Source of the DNA: Pseudomonas furukawaii
GTDB lineage: Bacteria; Pseudomonadota; Gammaproteobacteria; Pseudomonadales; Pseudomonadaceae
Direction of reading: 5' to 3'
Length of the DNA: 59,815 nt
Assembly (NCBI RefSeq): GCF_002355475.1
Contig: NZ_AP014863.1
Coordinates: 1 to 59,815, forward strand
Part shown: piece by piece, positions 35,079 to 43,092 of the stretch
Numbering within the stretch: position 1 is the stretch's first letter
Layout: the number at the start of each line of letters is the position of its first letter
The notes under the pieces: model-generated
The model's input: only the letters and a program-made list of their open reading frames with translations
Told to the model about the DNA's origin: nothing
Database searches by the model: none
Made by a program: the position numbers and the translations under genes

Positions 35079-36925
35079 TCCCTACTCCTTGTAGATCCTT
35101 GAACCTGAATTGCTCCGACTGCTGATACGTGGATCTCCCGACCCACGCGCTGCCGCTGAAGCCTTGCTGCAGTGGCAGCGTTCACTGGCAGAACCAGCAT
35201 TTCCTGCCCCCGCTTCAGCAGGGCTAGCTGCTGGCCCTCGACATTCCGCAGGCCGGCGAACTCCAACGGCCCGGCATCCGTACTGGCAAATTGCCGGTGC
35301 TTCATTATATCGAAGCCTCGCGCGTGTTTCTCGTTCCGTTCATCTATGTAGGAAACAGCCGCCCTCCCCTGCTCGAAGCCCAGCGATTCCGCAGCCTTAC
35401 GCGCCTTCTCAATAGTCGGATCATCGAAGACCACCGGCAGGGAATGGCGAGCCGCGACATGGGCCACCTTCGCTTTAAAGAAGTCGTCACCGGAGATGGT
35501 TAAGCGGTTGCCATGCCGCTTTGCGGCCAGCTCCAGGGCAAGAAGAACGGTTTCGTCGGATGCTTCTTTGCGGAGCTGCAGGCGATTCCCGTCGTCCCGA
35601 ATCACTCCGCCTGGAGCTTTGTAGGTGATCGTCCCGGCTTGGCTTACGCCATCGACCTGTAGTCCGGCAATCGGACCAGCCGCCGTGGACTGCTTCGCCG
35701 CGACGGTGTTGCCGCGTAGGCCGCTGATCGTCTTGGAGCGGAGATAGGCAAGGGCTTCCTGGTCTCCCTTGGCGGCAGCGGCGGCCACCCAGTCGCGGAA
35801 GCTCAACTGCGGCTTCTTCTCGTGAAGCTCTTTCCTTCTGCGAGCGAACTCTTCGTGAACCTTCTTCAGATCGTCGCGCTGCGAACTGGCGATCTGGGCG
35901 TAGAGCAGCCGGCGGCTAATTGCTCCAGCCCCAAGCCCCTTCAGTAGCTTGGTCGCCGCGCGTTTCTTCTTACCGGCCTCCAGGACGGCCTGCAGCGCCC
36001 TGTCCTTCTCGGACTTGAGCTGCCCCAGCCCCTTGCGCTTGCCGGTGGTTACAGCATCCCTTTCCTTCTGATACCGCGCATAGAGATGGGAGGAGTCGAC
36101 GCTGCTACGCCGTGGGCGCGGGCGGTAGGTCTTCTTCGCGATAGAGCTGGCCCGCTGCGCGGACTCTTCGTAGCTGCCCAACCGACCTTCCAGGGTCTTG
36201 AGCGAGCAGGCGCGATCTACGCTGCTCGCGCGAACGGATATGCCGTCCTCGGTTTCAAAGACCAGCCCCGCCCCCTTCTTGCGGATCTGCAGTCCATGCT
36301 CGGCAAGGTGCCCATGCAGTTCCTGCCAGCTCCCAACCTTGGAGATTCCCTCCAGGGCCTCCGAACGGATCCAGCCTGCCAGCGTTTCCAGCTCCGATTT
36401 AGCAGCTAAATCGTCCGCCTTAGAGGAAGCTGCCGACTTGCTTGGTGCGTGGTTGTCGCGCTCCAAGCCGTAGGTCAGTTCGATGCGGGAACATAGCTCC
36501 CCGAGCCGTTTGTGGTCGTAGTACGGCTCAATCATGTTGTGCGTCTGGGGGTGAATCTTGTTAATCGCGACGTGGACATGCAGGTTGTCCGTGTCCCGAT
36601 GCACAACACTGATGCGCTGGTGATCGGCATAGCCGAGCCCCTTGCACAGCTCGCCCTCGATTTCCTTCAGCACCTCGGGCGATATGTCCTCCCCCTCCCG
36701 GAAACTGAAAACCAGGTGGTAGGTCTTGTCCGACTTCGCGCGACGGTTCAGATCCTGGACGGCCTCAATTTCCCGAACAGCCCATTGCGGATCTTCGCTG
36801 CCGCAGTTCGTGACCGACACATCGCCCACCCGTTCCAGCTTTCCCTGGTCGTCCTGCAGGTACTTAACCAGGGAGCCGAAACTGCTCTTACCGTCGCGGC
36901 GCCGGGGCACTCGTTTCGCGATCAT
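35075..36925 (-). CDS. traI: TraI, relaxase (MOBP, RP4-type)
   Basis: 616 residues. The first 160 residues match RP4 TraI closely: MIAKRVP start, catalytic Tyr in SLVKYLQDDQG (about 22), VTNC, and the metal-binding motif HRDTDNLHVHVAINKIHP (His about 115-128). The C-terminal 450 residues are Lys/Arg-rich with a predicted coiled-coil and are shorter than RP4 TraI (732). It nicks oriT at 37455/37456. A KorB-type site lies inside the gene (36398-36410). Confidence 0.92.
   Translation of the reverse strand: MIAKRVPRRRDGKSSFGSLVKYLQDDQGKLERVGDVSVTNCGSEDPQWAVREIEAVQDLNRRAKSDKTYHLVFSFREGEDISPEVLKEIEGELCKGLGYADHQRISVVHRDTDNLHVHVAINKIHPQTHNMIEPYYDHKRLGELCSRIELTYGLERDNHAPSKSAASSKADDLAAKSELETLAGWIRSEALEGISKVGSWQELHGHLAEHGLQIRKKGAGLVFETEDGISVRASSVDRACSLKTLEGRLGSYEESAQRASSIAKKTYRPRPRRSSVDSSHLYARYQKERDAVTTGKRKGLGQLKSEKDRALQAVLEAGKKKRAATKLLKGLGAGAISRRLLYAQIASSQRDDLKKVHEEFARRRKELHEKKPQLSFRDWVAAAAAKGDQEALAYLRSKTISGLRGNTVAAKQSTAAGPIAGLQVDGVSQAGTITYKAPGGVIRDDGNRLQLRKEASDETVLLALELAAKRHGNRLTISGDDFFKAKVAHVAARHSLPVVFDDPTIEKARKAAESLGFEQGRAAVSYIDERNEKHARGFDIMKHRQFASTDAGPLEFAGLRNVEGQQLALLKRGQEMLVLPVNAATAARLQRQRVGREIHVSAVGAIQVQGSTRSRE
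36398..36410. promoter_or_regulatory. KorB operator inside traI
   Basis: TTTAGCAGCTAAA within GATTTAGCAGCTAAATC, in codons for DLAAKS about 515 nt from the traI start. Intragenic KorB sites are known in IncP-1. Confidence 0.75.
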
Positions 36926-36962
36926 CCCTCGCCTCCTGGCGTTGAATTAGCTCCTGATTCAC

Positions 36963-37316
36963 TCACAGCCGCTTCACCACCTGGAGCAGTTCATCCTGGA
37001 GAACCTTGATCTTCGCCAGGGCCTCCACAATCGACTCCTGGAGCTGTTGCTGATTGAAGAGGGCCAAGCGTTCGTCGTTGGTCAGCCACATCTTCAACAG
37101 GCCGCCGAGACGCCCGATATCACCGTTCACCTTCGACATCTCCACAACGGCCTGCTGATCCAGCACGCCGCGCACCTCTATCCCAAGCCCGACGTTTCTT
37201 AGATATGCCGAAGTGCTAAGCCCAACTCTTCGGGCGTTCTCTTCGATTGCCTCTTTCTCTGCAGGCAGAACCCGGACCTTGATCAAAGGGCTGTTCTTCC
37301 TGGTCACATTCGTCAT
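36963..37316 (-). CDS. traJ: TraJ, oriT-recognition protein
   Basis: 117 residues. Ribbon-helix-helix type N-terminal DNA-binding region (IKVRVLPAEKEAIEENARRV) and a helical C-terminus. Located between oriT and traI as in RP4, where TraJ binds the inverted repeat next to nic and recruits TraI. Its target repeat is visible at 37406-37447. Confidence 0.9.
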   Translation of the reverse strand: MTNVTRKNSPLIKVRVLPAEKEAIEENARRVGLSTSAYLRNVGLGIEVRGVLDQQAVVEMSKVNGDIGRLGGLLKMWLTNDERLALFNQQQLQESIVEALAKIKVLQDELLQVVKRL

Positions 37317-37658
37317 CTCAAGCTCGCTCCAAACCCAATAGGCGGTAGCCGTTCACCCTCGGAGAGCAGGACCCCCGTTGAGCACGTAGTGCGAATAAGG
37401 GGATGGTGAAATGGGTCCACCTCGCTTGCGAGGTGGGCCCACTTCACACATCCTGCCCGAAAAAGAAGTTTAACGCCGGGGGCGGTCGGGTGCCATCCAA
37501 ATGCCATCCTGATGCACCAGAAGCGCACCTAGGCTGCATCAAGATGAAAGATGCAGGAAAAGTGCATAAAAAAGGCACGTTAGCAGCCTGCTAGCGTCGT
37601 ATGAGGCACACGAGATACACTCGGGTGCATCAATGGTGCAGAAAAGTGACGTGTTCAG
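37317..37658. other. oriT: oriT region between traJ and traK
   Basis: 342 bp without genes. From left: traJ leader, the TraJ repeat (37406-37447), nic (37455/37456), then a stretch with many short copies of TGCAT/ATGCA (37508-37645) fitting the intrinsic-bend, TraK-binding leading side of RP4 oriT. Confidence 0.9.
37406..37458 (+). other. TraJ-binding repeat and nic site
   Basis: Inverted repeat with 20-bp arms (18 of 20 paired): GTGAAATGGGTCCACCTCGC, loop TT, then the complementary arm ending CACTTCAC. The nic box CATCCTGCCC follows at 37449-37458. RP4 nic is TATCCTG/CCCG, so the cut is predicted between 37455 and 37456 on the plus strand. The 5' end then leads rightward through traK. Confidence 0.9.
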
Positions 37659-38072
37659 ATGGCAAACCTTTCTGAGCGACTTGCGGAGCGCGCAAAAAAA
37701 ACCGCGACCGAGAAGGGACGTGGCCGGTCCGCCTTCCTCGCGTTGAAGCCGGAGATCCAGCACGCCCTGGACCAAGGCTGGAGCGCCAAGGAGATTTGGT
37801 CCTTGCTGCTGGAGGAGGACAAGATTGCGATAAGCTACTCTGTGTTCCTTCGATATATCAGAGCGAACGGTATGAGGGGCGGTGAGGTGTCTTCAGATCT
37901 CCCGCAGCCCCCTGCCGTTGCTCCATCGCCACCATCGCAGGAAGTGGCGCCGGCTTCGCTCCAGGAGCAACCAACGGCCAGTCGTGAGCGACCTACTCAA
38001 TCGGGTTTATCAGGGACTGGCAGCAGCAACTTCAAACTCGATAGCAAACCCGACAAAGGGAGTCTTGTGTAA
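37659..38072 (+). CDS. traK: TraK, oriT-binding protein
   Basis: 137 residues. Basic N-terminal DNA-binding domain (LAERAKKTATEKGRGRSAFL, then GWSAKEIWSLLLEEDKI) and a Pro/Ser-rich tail. RP4 TraK wraps the leading side of oriT. A TrbA-type half-palindrome lies within the gene. Overlaps traL by one base. Confidence 0.88.
   Translation: MANLSERLAERAKKTATEKGRGRSAFLALKPEIQHALDQGWSAKEIWSLLLEEDKIAISYSVFLRYIRANGMRGGEVSSDLPQPPAVAPSPPSQEVAPASLQEQPTASRERPTQSGLSGTGSSNFKLDSKPDKGSLV
37849..37864. promoter_or_regulatory. TrbA-type site inside traK, degenerate
   Basis: CTTCGATATATCAGAG. The left half and core match the consensus; the right half is degenerate. It may influence traL-traM or be chance within coding sequence. 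Confidence 0.35.
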
Positions 38073-38800
38073 TGGCAGTCCACAAAGTGCATATGGTTCT
38101 GCAGGGCAAAGGCGGTGTGGCGAAAACCTTCGCCTCTGTGATGCTCGCGCAGCAGATCGGTTCGCGGGGGAATCTCCCGCTCTGCGCTGACACCGATCCG
38201 GTGAATGCAACCTTTACCGGGTTCGCGGCGCTCAACGTCCAACGCATCGAAATAATGAACGGGGATGAGATTGATCCGCGTGCTTTCGACGCCCTGATCG
38301 AACTCATTGCGAGCCATGAGGGGGATGTTGTGGTGGATAACGGCGCTTCGTCGTTCATCCCGCTGGCCAGTTACATGCTTCAGAACGATGTAGCCGGCCT
38401 GCTCCAGAGCATGGGCCGCCAGCTGGTCATTCACACGCTCATCACGGGGGGCCAAGCCATCCTGGACACCCTAAACGGCTTCGCGGCCATCATGAGCCAG
38501 TTCCCCAGCGGTCCCGAGTTCGTTGTTTGGCTCAACCCCTTCTTTGGCCCCATCGAGATCGACGGAAAGCCCTTCCAGAAGATGAAGGTGTACCTGGAGA
38601 ACAAGGACAAGATCACCGGCATCATCCAGATGCCTGAACTGAAGAAAGAAACCTTTGGCCAGGATCTGCGCGACATGCTCCAGGACCGGCTGACCTTCGA
38701 TGAAGCGCTGGCCTCGGAGAGCCTGCCGCTGATGGTTCGCCAGCGCCTGAAAATGTCTCAGCGGGCCTTCTATGACGCCATTGGCGTGGTGGTCGGCTGA
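38072..38800 (+). CDS. traL: TraL, ParA/MinD-like ATPase
   Basis: 242 residues. Deviant Walker A GKGGVAKTF (Gly to Ala before Lys-Thr), and VVVDNGASSF as Walker B-like region. Matches RP4 TraL in start (HMVLQGKGGV) and place. Role in transfer is minor and not defined in IncP-1. Confidence 0.88.
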   Translation: MAVHKVHMVLQGKGGVAKTFASVMLAQQIGSRGNLPLCADTDPVNATFTGFAALNVQRIEIMNGDEIDPRAFDALIELIASHEGDVVVDNGASSFIPLASYMLQNDVAGLLQSMGRQLVIHTLITGGQAILDTLNGFAAIMSQFPSGPEFVVWLNPFFGPIEIDGKPFQKMKVYLENKDKITGIIQMPELKKETFGQDLRDMLQDRLTFDEALASESLPLMVRQRLKMSQRAFYDAIGVVVG

Positions 38801-38801
38801 C

Positions 38802-39233
38802 ATGGCGGCAGACCTTCAGGATGAGCTGATTCGCGAACTCGCGGCCAAGCATGGTGTTGTGCTTGGCCGTGACGATCCAATCTTGATGCTAACGACGATT
38901 CAGGAGCACATGCTGCGCAAGTTGAACGAAGGCCAGAGCGAAGCCTTGGCTGAGTTTCAACGGACCATGGAGCTGAGCATGACTACATGGTCCGAGGATG
39001 CTCGGGAGAAGGCACAACGGATCGTCAATGGCGCGCTTGAAGCATCGAAGCGGGTCATGGCGCAAAATGCTGAGGCCGCTGCGGCCGAGTTTGGCAAGGT
39101 CCTGGAGCGAAAGGTTGGCGAGATGGAAGTCAGGCTGAACGCTGCGAGGGAGGAGCGGTCCTCCACCCTCGTGGTCGTTTCCATAGCCAGCGGCTTAGCG
39201 CTGGTGGTCGCGGTGGTCGGCCTATTTATCTGA
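38802..39233 (+). CDS. traM: TraM, transfer membrane protein
   Basis: 143 residues from ATG 38802, one base after the traL stop. Helical body with a single C-terminal membrane helix (LVVVSIASGLALVVAVVGLF). Position as in RP4. Its end overlaps the convergent gene at 39222 by 12 bp. Confidence 0.82.
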   Translation: MAADLQDELIRELAAKHGVVLGRDDPILMLTTIQEHMLRKLNEGQSEALAEFQRTMELSMTTWSEDAREKAQRIVNGALEASKRVMAQNAEAAAAEFGKVLERKVGEMEVRLNAAREERSSTLVVVSIASGLALVVAVVGLFI

Positions 39234-39815
39234 AAACCCTTGGACCAGCACGCGGCTCAGCGTCTGGTCCTTCGCTTTCCCCTCCCGCACCCCAGCAGCC
39301 CTTCCATTCTCCGTCAGTTCTGCACGTTCCTGGTCCCGCTTCTTGGCCCTCTCTTCTGTCTGGGCTTTGCGTTCCCGCTCCCGGAGTTCTTCCCACTGCC
39401 GGACCAGATCCGGGTTCTCCGCCTGGAGCTTTCGGTAGGCCATATCTCGCAGCACACTCCCATGGACGTTGGTTGCGCTGCCGATCTCCCGAACCCGGTC
39501 CAGTCGTCCATGCAGAGTGCTGATACGCTGCTCCAGTTGCCCGACTCCTTGCTGCCAGTTCGCCCGCGTGCCGGGCAGTGACAGGAGGCCTGGGCGAGCT
39601 GACAATTGCCGTTGAAGTGCCTGCTCGGCGCGCTCGATCAAGTCCGAAAGCCCCTCCTCAATCCGCTCGACCTGCTCATGTTTCCCCTCAAGCATGGCCT
39701 CAAGCTCGCGGCTGTACTCCCGCGCCGTAGTAGTGCTGTCCAGCAGAGTCGCCTGCTCGTCCTGGAGCCGTTCGGCTGTCAGCTCTGAGTACCGATCCAG
39801 GGTTGGTCGTTCCAT
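39222..39815 (-). CDS. Coiled-coil protein behind a KorB operator
   Basis: 197 residues, almost wholly charged helix with heptad character (about 15-75 and 130-175, rich in Glu, Arg, Gln). No membrane part. The KorB site 14 nt upstream of its start (39829-39841) shows it belongs to the kor regulon. It could be a KfrA/KfrC-like or transfer-accessory coiled-coil protein; no DNA-binding motif is evident. Confidence 0.7.
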   Translation of the reverse strand: MERPTLDRYSELTAERLQDEQATLLDSTTTAREYSRELEAMLEGKHEQVERIEEGLSDLIERAEQALQRQLSARPGLLSLPGTRANWQQGVGQLEQRISTLHGRLDRVREIGSATNVHGSVLRDMAYRKLQAENPDLVRQWEELRERERKAQTEERAKKRDQERAELTENGRAAGVREGKAKDQTLSRVLVQGFSDK

Positions 39816-39828
39816 GTTCCCTCCGAGA

Positions 39829-39841
39829 TTTAGCAGCTAAA
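39829..39841. promoter_or_regulatory. KorB operator
   Basis: TTTAGCAGCTAAA within GATTTAGCAGCTAAATC, directly upstream of the coiled-coil gene start at 39815. Confidence 0.85.
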
Positions 39842-39910
39842 TCCATGGCCAGTTCTGTTAGGTCACAGAAAGCACTGACCTGGTGGCGATAGTTGTGACT
39901 GTAGGGGAGG

Positions 39911-40162
39911 CTACTGCTCGTCCTTTCGCCAGATGACGCCAAGTCCAGCCTCATAGCAAAGGATCGCCCAGGACGTGTAAGGGATCGGAGTCCCCTCGGC
40001 CCAGCGCCTCACTTGCCGTGCAAGCACGCCTAGTGTCTGCGCCAAGTGCGTTTTGTTATCCCCTGCCATTGCTATGGCCTGCTGGACTTCGGCGGCGCTG
40101 GGCACCTGCCAGTCCTGAGAGTGGGGGCGGAGGCATTCCGCCCTGATGCTGTGTTTGGTCAT
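39911..40162 (-). CDS. Small HTH-like protein 1
   Basis: 83 residues. A putative helix-turn-helix (THLAQTLGVLARQVRRWAEG) is followed by IPYTSWAILCYEAGLGVIW. It is a paralogue of the protein at 40758-41012, which has LGVSRRGLNRWTTG and IPYACWCLLCWKAGLGMIW. Likely a DNA-binding regulator of the surrounding accessory genes. Confidence 0.65.
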   Translation of the reverse strand: MTKHSIRAECLRPHSQDWQVPSAAEVQQAIAMAGDNKTHLAQTLGVLARQVRRWAEGTPIPYTSWAILCYEAGLGVIWRKDEQ

Positions 40163-40205
40163 GGTTCGCTCTGCTTGTTGGTCCGACGCTCAATCGGGCT
40201 GGGGT

Positions 40206-40667
40206 TCAGCATTGGCTCGGCGGATTCGCGTCTGCCAGTTCGACGGCAATCCCGTGCCACACGGACGGCGGTATTGTGTTTTGCATCTCCGCCGGCTGGG
40301 CCACCTCGCCCCGGCAAACTGAGCGGGCGTACTCCCGAACAGCCACCATGGCAAAGGAGTGGGCAAGCGACCCGTACTGGGAGGCCTCCAGCAGATCTAC
40401 AAGGGCCGGAGGCCGTTTGTGATCAACGGCCTCCGCAGTTCGGTTTAGCTCTAGGTGAGCAGAGAGATTGAAGCTGCGTAGCCACAATGGCCCCGCGCCG
40501 TTTCGCAGCTGCCGCAGCAATGCGCCGTCGGGGAGTGTTTCGTCGGTGCCCATCGCCCAGTGGTTGGCGAGCTTTGCCTTCCAGTTTCGGCCGCTCCCCT
40601 TCGCAAATCGCGCCACGGCATCCAGCTGCGCTGGCGTTAGGCAGTCGTTTTCTTGCGGTGTTGCCAT
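40206..40667 (-). CDS. Hypothetical protein of the leader-linked regulon
   Basis: 153 residues from ATG 40667, set by the shared translation leader (CCGGAGAATTCCG before ATG). No known domain recognised; mostly alpha-helical with LTPAQLDAVARFAKGSGRNW near the start. It has its own promoter with the regulon palindrome at 40717-40746. Guilt by association suggests an establishment or anti-defence role; this is inference. Confidence 0.65.
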   Translation of the reverse strand: MATPQENDCLTPAQLDAVARFAKGSGRNWKAKLANHWAMGTDETLPDGALLRQLRNGAGPLWLRSFNLSAHLELNRTAEAVDHKRPPALVDLLEASQYGSLAHSFAMVAVREYARSVCRGEVAQPAEMQNTIPPSVWHGIAVELADANPPSQC

Positions 40668-40716
40668 CGGAATTCTCCGGTAAATGACCCTTGGCGTTCT
40701 GCCCGGCCTTGCATTC

Positions 40717-40746
40717 ATTATAGGTCTTTAAGACCTATACAGACAA
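40717..40746 (-). promoter_or_regulatory. Regulon promoter-operator, copy 4
   Basis: Minus-strand -10 TATAAT (40717-40722) and -35 TTGTCT (40741-40746), 18-nt spacer. GGTCTTTAAGACC at 40723-40735 sits in the spacer and is extended by TATA on both sides, so this is the most symmetrical copy. Confidence 0.75.
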
Positions 40747-40757
40747 CCACTATCCAG

Positions 40758-41012
40758 CTAACTCCCGGCCTGATCCCAGATCATTCCAAGGCCCGCCTTC
40801 CAGCAAAGGAGGCACCAGCAGGCGTATGGAATTTCCTTCTCGCCAGTTGTCCAGCGGTTGAGTCCCCTCCTGGAAACGCCCAGGAACTCACCACCCTCCC
40901 CACTGCGAAAGCCTGCAGCCTGGAGCATGATCTGTATCTCTTCCCTGGTCGGTTCAGTCCACCCCTTGTCGAAAGACAACAGACAGCTTTTACGAACATC
41001 AGACACATCCAT
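40758..41012 (-). CDS. Small HTH-like protein 2
   Basis: 84 residues from ATG 41012 (a TTG 18 nt upstream is possible). HTH-like LGVSRRGLNRWTTGEKEIPY; paralogue of 39911-40162. Its stop lies 12 nt from the copy 4 promoter, so it is a candidate for the protein that binds the GGTCTTTAAGACC sites. Confidence 0.6.
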   Translation of the reverse strand: MDVSDVRKSCLLSFDKGWTEPTREEIQIMLQAAGFRSGEGGEFLGVSRRGLNRWTTGEKEIPYACWCLLCWKAGLGMIWDQAGS

Positions 41013-41033
41013 CGCACTAACCCCGCGCAAACA

Positions 41034-41060
41034 AAACGGGCTGCCCCATGCAGCCCGTTT
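41034..41060. terminator. Strong bidirectional hairpin terminator
   Basis: AAACGGGCTGC and GCAGCCCGTTT around CCCAT. It ends the klcA operon before the HTH gene at 41012. Confidence 0.8.
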
Positions 41061-41092
41061 GGTTCAGATCATTATTCTCCACCCCTGAACGC

Positions 41093-41407
41093 TCAGTCCA
41101 AGGGAATGATCGGATCCAGTCCACGAGTGTTTGCTACGGCCTCCGGATTGCGGTCGTAATCGACGACTCGGACCTCCAGTCCAAGTATGTTGGAATTCAC
41201 GGACTGGAGACTGCCGCCAGCGAGCTGCAGAACAACACGCGGGCTCACCGGGTTGCCCTCGACAGCGTTCCGGGTCGCCTCGACCAATGCCAACGGGGCT
41301 ACGGTGTCATCGCTGAAATCGTCAATCCTCAGCCAGCGGGCGAGCAGCCCCTTGAGGACCACGTTCTCAGGGATAGAGCCAATCTCAAGGTCAGGTGCAG
41401 TGTTCAT
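41093..41407 (-). CDS. Hypothetical protein of the leader-linked regulon
   Basis: 104 residues from ATG 41407, set by the shared leader (CGGAGAATTCTG before ATG). No domain recognised; contains VVLKGLLARWLRIDDFSDDT and ends in an acidic, Pro-rich tail. Third gene after klcA and followed by a strong terminator. Confidence 0.65.
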   Translation of the reverse strand: MNTAPDLEIGSIPENVVLKGLLARWLRIDDFSDDTVAPLALVEATRNAVEGNPVSPRVVLQLAGGSLQSVNSNILGLEVRVVDYDRNPEAVANTRGLDPIIPLD

Positions 41408-41450
41408 CAGAATTCTCCGAAGGTGCCGGGACAATCCACCGGCTGAACAA

Positions 41451-41470
41451 GGGCCCGGAACTCCGGGCCC
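41451..41470. other. Hairpin upstream of 41407 gene
   Basis: GGGCCCGG and CCGGGCCC around AACT, in the 5' region of the gene at 41093-41407. Equivalent to the GGCCC/GGGCC hairpin of the shared leader; it may protect or attenuate the message. Confidence 0.5.
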
Positions 41471-41482
41471 GATTTCTCAAAC

Positions 41483-41623
41483 TCAACGCTCCAGCAGCGC
41501 CAGGACAGTCGCGCGGACTCGCGGATGGCACTTCCCTAGATAGTGCCCCAGTTGACGGCTCGGCAGGCTGTGCAGCATGTGCAGCGGGGTTGAGCGGACA
41601 CACTCGTAGGCGGCTTTAGACAT
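41483..41623 (-). CDS. Very small protein of the leader-linked regulon
   Basis: 46 residues, basic (MSKAAYECVRSTPLHMLHSL then RVRATVLALLER). The start at 41623 is fixed by the shared leader CGGAGAATTCTGAA before ATG; the open frame extends further upstream without a ribosome site. Function unknown. Confidence 0.55.
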   Translation of the reverse strand: MSKAAYECVRSTPLHMLHSLPSRQLGHYLGKCHPRVRATVLALLER

Positions 41624-41670
41624 TTCAGAATTCTCCGATAGAGAGGCCCATCGTTCGTCGGGCCTGGATG

Positions 41671-41694
41671 GCGTGGCGTGCTGGCACGCCACGC
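41671..41694. terminator. Hairpin after klcA
   Basis: GCGTGGCGTGC and GCACGCCACGC around TG, 17 nt past the klcA stop. No T-run, so it may only attenuate transcription into the downstream genes. Confidence 0.5.
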
Positions 41695-41710
41695 TAGTTG
41701 ATTAAGGGGG

Positions 41711-42130
41711 TTAGTCGATTGCCGCGAAGATCGCGTCGGCCTCAGCATGGGCTAGGGCAAAGTCGCGCAGCCAGTGGTAATGGTTGATGAGGTTGTCAGT
41801 TTGGAAAGTGTTAGCGGCACGGCAGAGCCCGAACAGGCTCGCCACGATGCCAGCTGCATCCGCGCTCAGCTCACCTTCATAACCATTGCCCTGGCACGAC
41901 AGGCAGAAGGCGTCCTGGTCGTTCGGAGCCATGTAGAAGCCGCCATTCGACAGTTCGTAGTATTCCCAGTAGCCGCCATTGTAGGAATCGCACAGCTCGC
42001 GCAGCGCGTTCATGATGTTGCGCTCAACATTCAACATCTGGCGGTCGAAGTGGCGCGGCAGAACACTCATACGCAGTCGGACAGGGACGCGGCGGCATTC
42101 GATGGGTGACAGGGTGGCTTGAGTGGACAT
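41711..42130 (-). CDS. klcA: KlcA/ArdB-family antirestriction protein
   Basis: 139 residues. Family hallmarks are clear: NVERNIMNALRELCDSYNGG, YWEYYELSNGGFYMAP, SADAAGIVASLFGLCRAANT and the end DFALAHAEADAIFAAID. ArdB/KlcA proteins relieve type I restriction of incoming DNA without mimicking DNA charge. The first gene of an operon with the full regulon promoter and leader (42131-42208). Confidence 0.92.
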   Translation of the reverse strand: MSTQATLSPIECRRVPVRLRMSVLPRHFDRQMLNVERNIMNALRELCDSYNGGYWEYYELSNGGFYMAPNDQDAFCLSCQGNGYEGELSADAAGIVASLFGLCRAANTFQTDNLINHYHWLRDFALAHAEADAIFAAID

Positions 42131-42208
42131 TCCAGAATTCTCCGGTAGGGGGCCCAGCGTTCGTCGGGCCTGCGGGAGTATTATCGGTCTTTAAGACCTA
42201 GCTGTCAA
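42131..42208 (-). promoter_or_regulatory. Regulon promoter-operator and leader, copy 1 (klcA)
   Basis: Minus strand: -35 TTGACA (42203-42208), 17-nt spacer containing GGTCTTAAAGACC (42186-42198), -10 GATAAT (42180-42185). The leader has a GGCCC...GGGCC hairpin and ribosome site CCGGAGAATTCTGGAATG. Near-identical to the leader at 55064-55141 and close to 50252-50328. Confidence 0.85.
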
Positions 42209-42221
42209 CACAATAAGTCAC

Positions 42222-42620
42222 TCCTGGTGCTCCTCGATCAGCTGCCCGCGTGACCCCTCGCCCAGCAGGGCGCCGCCGGCTCGCACCTGGGCCACCGCCA
42301 CCCCCTCCTGGCGTCCAACCGCTTTTCCATCGCCTCCAACCGTCGGCGCCGACGGCCAGGGTCACTCCTGGACGGGATCGAGGACGCGGATCCGTGACCG
42401 AACAGGGGAGGGTGACAAATTGTCGGGATAGCGTTCCGCCCTCGGGGTTGTGTTCCGCCTGCGGCGGTTCGGCGACCGCGCCGCCACTGCCGGCACGTCG
42501 GCCGGGTTGAACGCCAGGGGAGGGGAGTGGGGTCACACCAGGTGCGCGAGCTCGACATGGCCATGTGACCGCCAGCGGCCCGGCCGACAGGGTTACTCCT
42601 GGGCGAGATCGCGAAGCCGC
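42222..42620. repeat. Dispersed modular repeat, copy C
   Basis: About 400 bp upstream of the klcA promoter. Includes TCACTCCTGG, the GGGATCGAGGACGCGGATCC unit, GACAAATTGTCGGG, TAGCGTTCCGCC and the unit GGTCACACCAGGTGCGCGAG to ATGTGACC. Starts 14 nt from the promoter -35, as copies E and F do. Confidence 0.85.
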
Positions 42621-42685
42621 CCCCTCCTGGCGTTCAACCGCTCTTTGGCCGGGAACCGGCCTAGGCTTGAAGGTTGCGGGTTCAA

Positions 42686-42922
42686 GGGGGCGCAGCCCCC
42701 TTGCTAGGGTTCGGGGCGAGAGCCCCGTTGTCCGCGCCGTGCCGAAGGCACGAAGTGCGCGGGCGTAGTTTGGTGTGCGAAGCACACCCTATGCCGCGCC
42801 GCGCCAAAGGCGCGAAGTGCGCGGGCGTTATCTGGGTGGAGCGTAGCGACACCCTCTTCTGATTCTTTTAAAAGCGGACTGATTAAGGGCCGACACTTAA
42901 ATTTGATCTAGCCGACACTTAA
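42686..42922. other. oriV: Candidate origin of replication (oriV)
   Basis: Lies downstream of repA, as in IncFII/IncI-type replicons. It has a row of hairpins: GGGGGCGCAGCCCCC, GGGGC-GAGA-GCCCC, GTGCC-GAA-GGCAC, GGTGTGC-GAA-GCACACC, CGCGCC-AAA-GGCGCG, with GAAGTGCGCGGGCGT repeated twice. An AT-rich part follows with two direct repeats GCCGACACTTAA (42889-42900, 42911-42922) 22 bp apart. Confidence 0.6.
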
Positions 42923-43092
42923 CTAAAATATCCACCGGCCGCGAGGGCTCTGAGCGCCTGACGCCTCTTGCGTGGGCTGGTTGGGTCGTGGAACGGGGCT
43001 GAAAGGGGGCGCAAGGGCGCCAAAACAGGCGGCAGGAGTGCTAGAGGGGGCGTTGGAGGGGCGATCAGGCAGGGGGTAGCCTTGGCGGTGTC

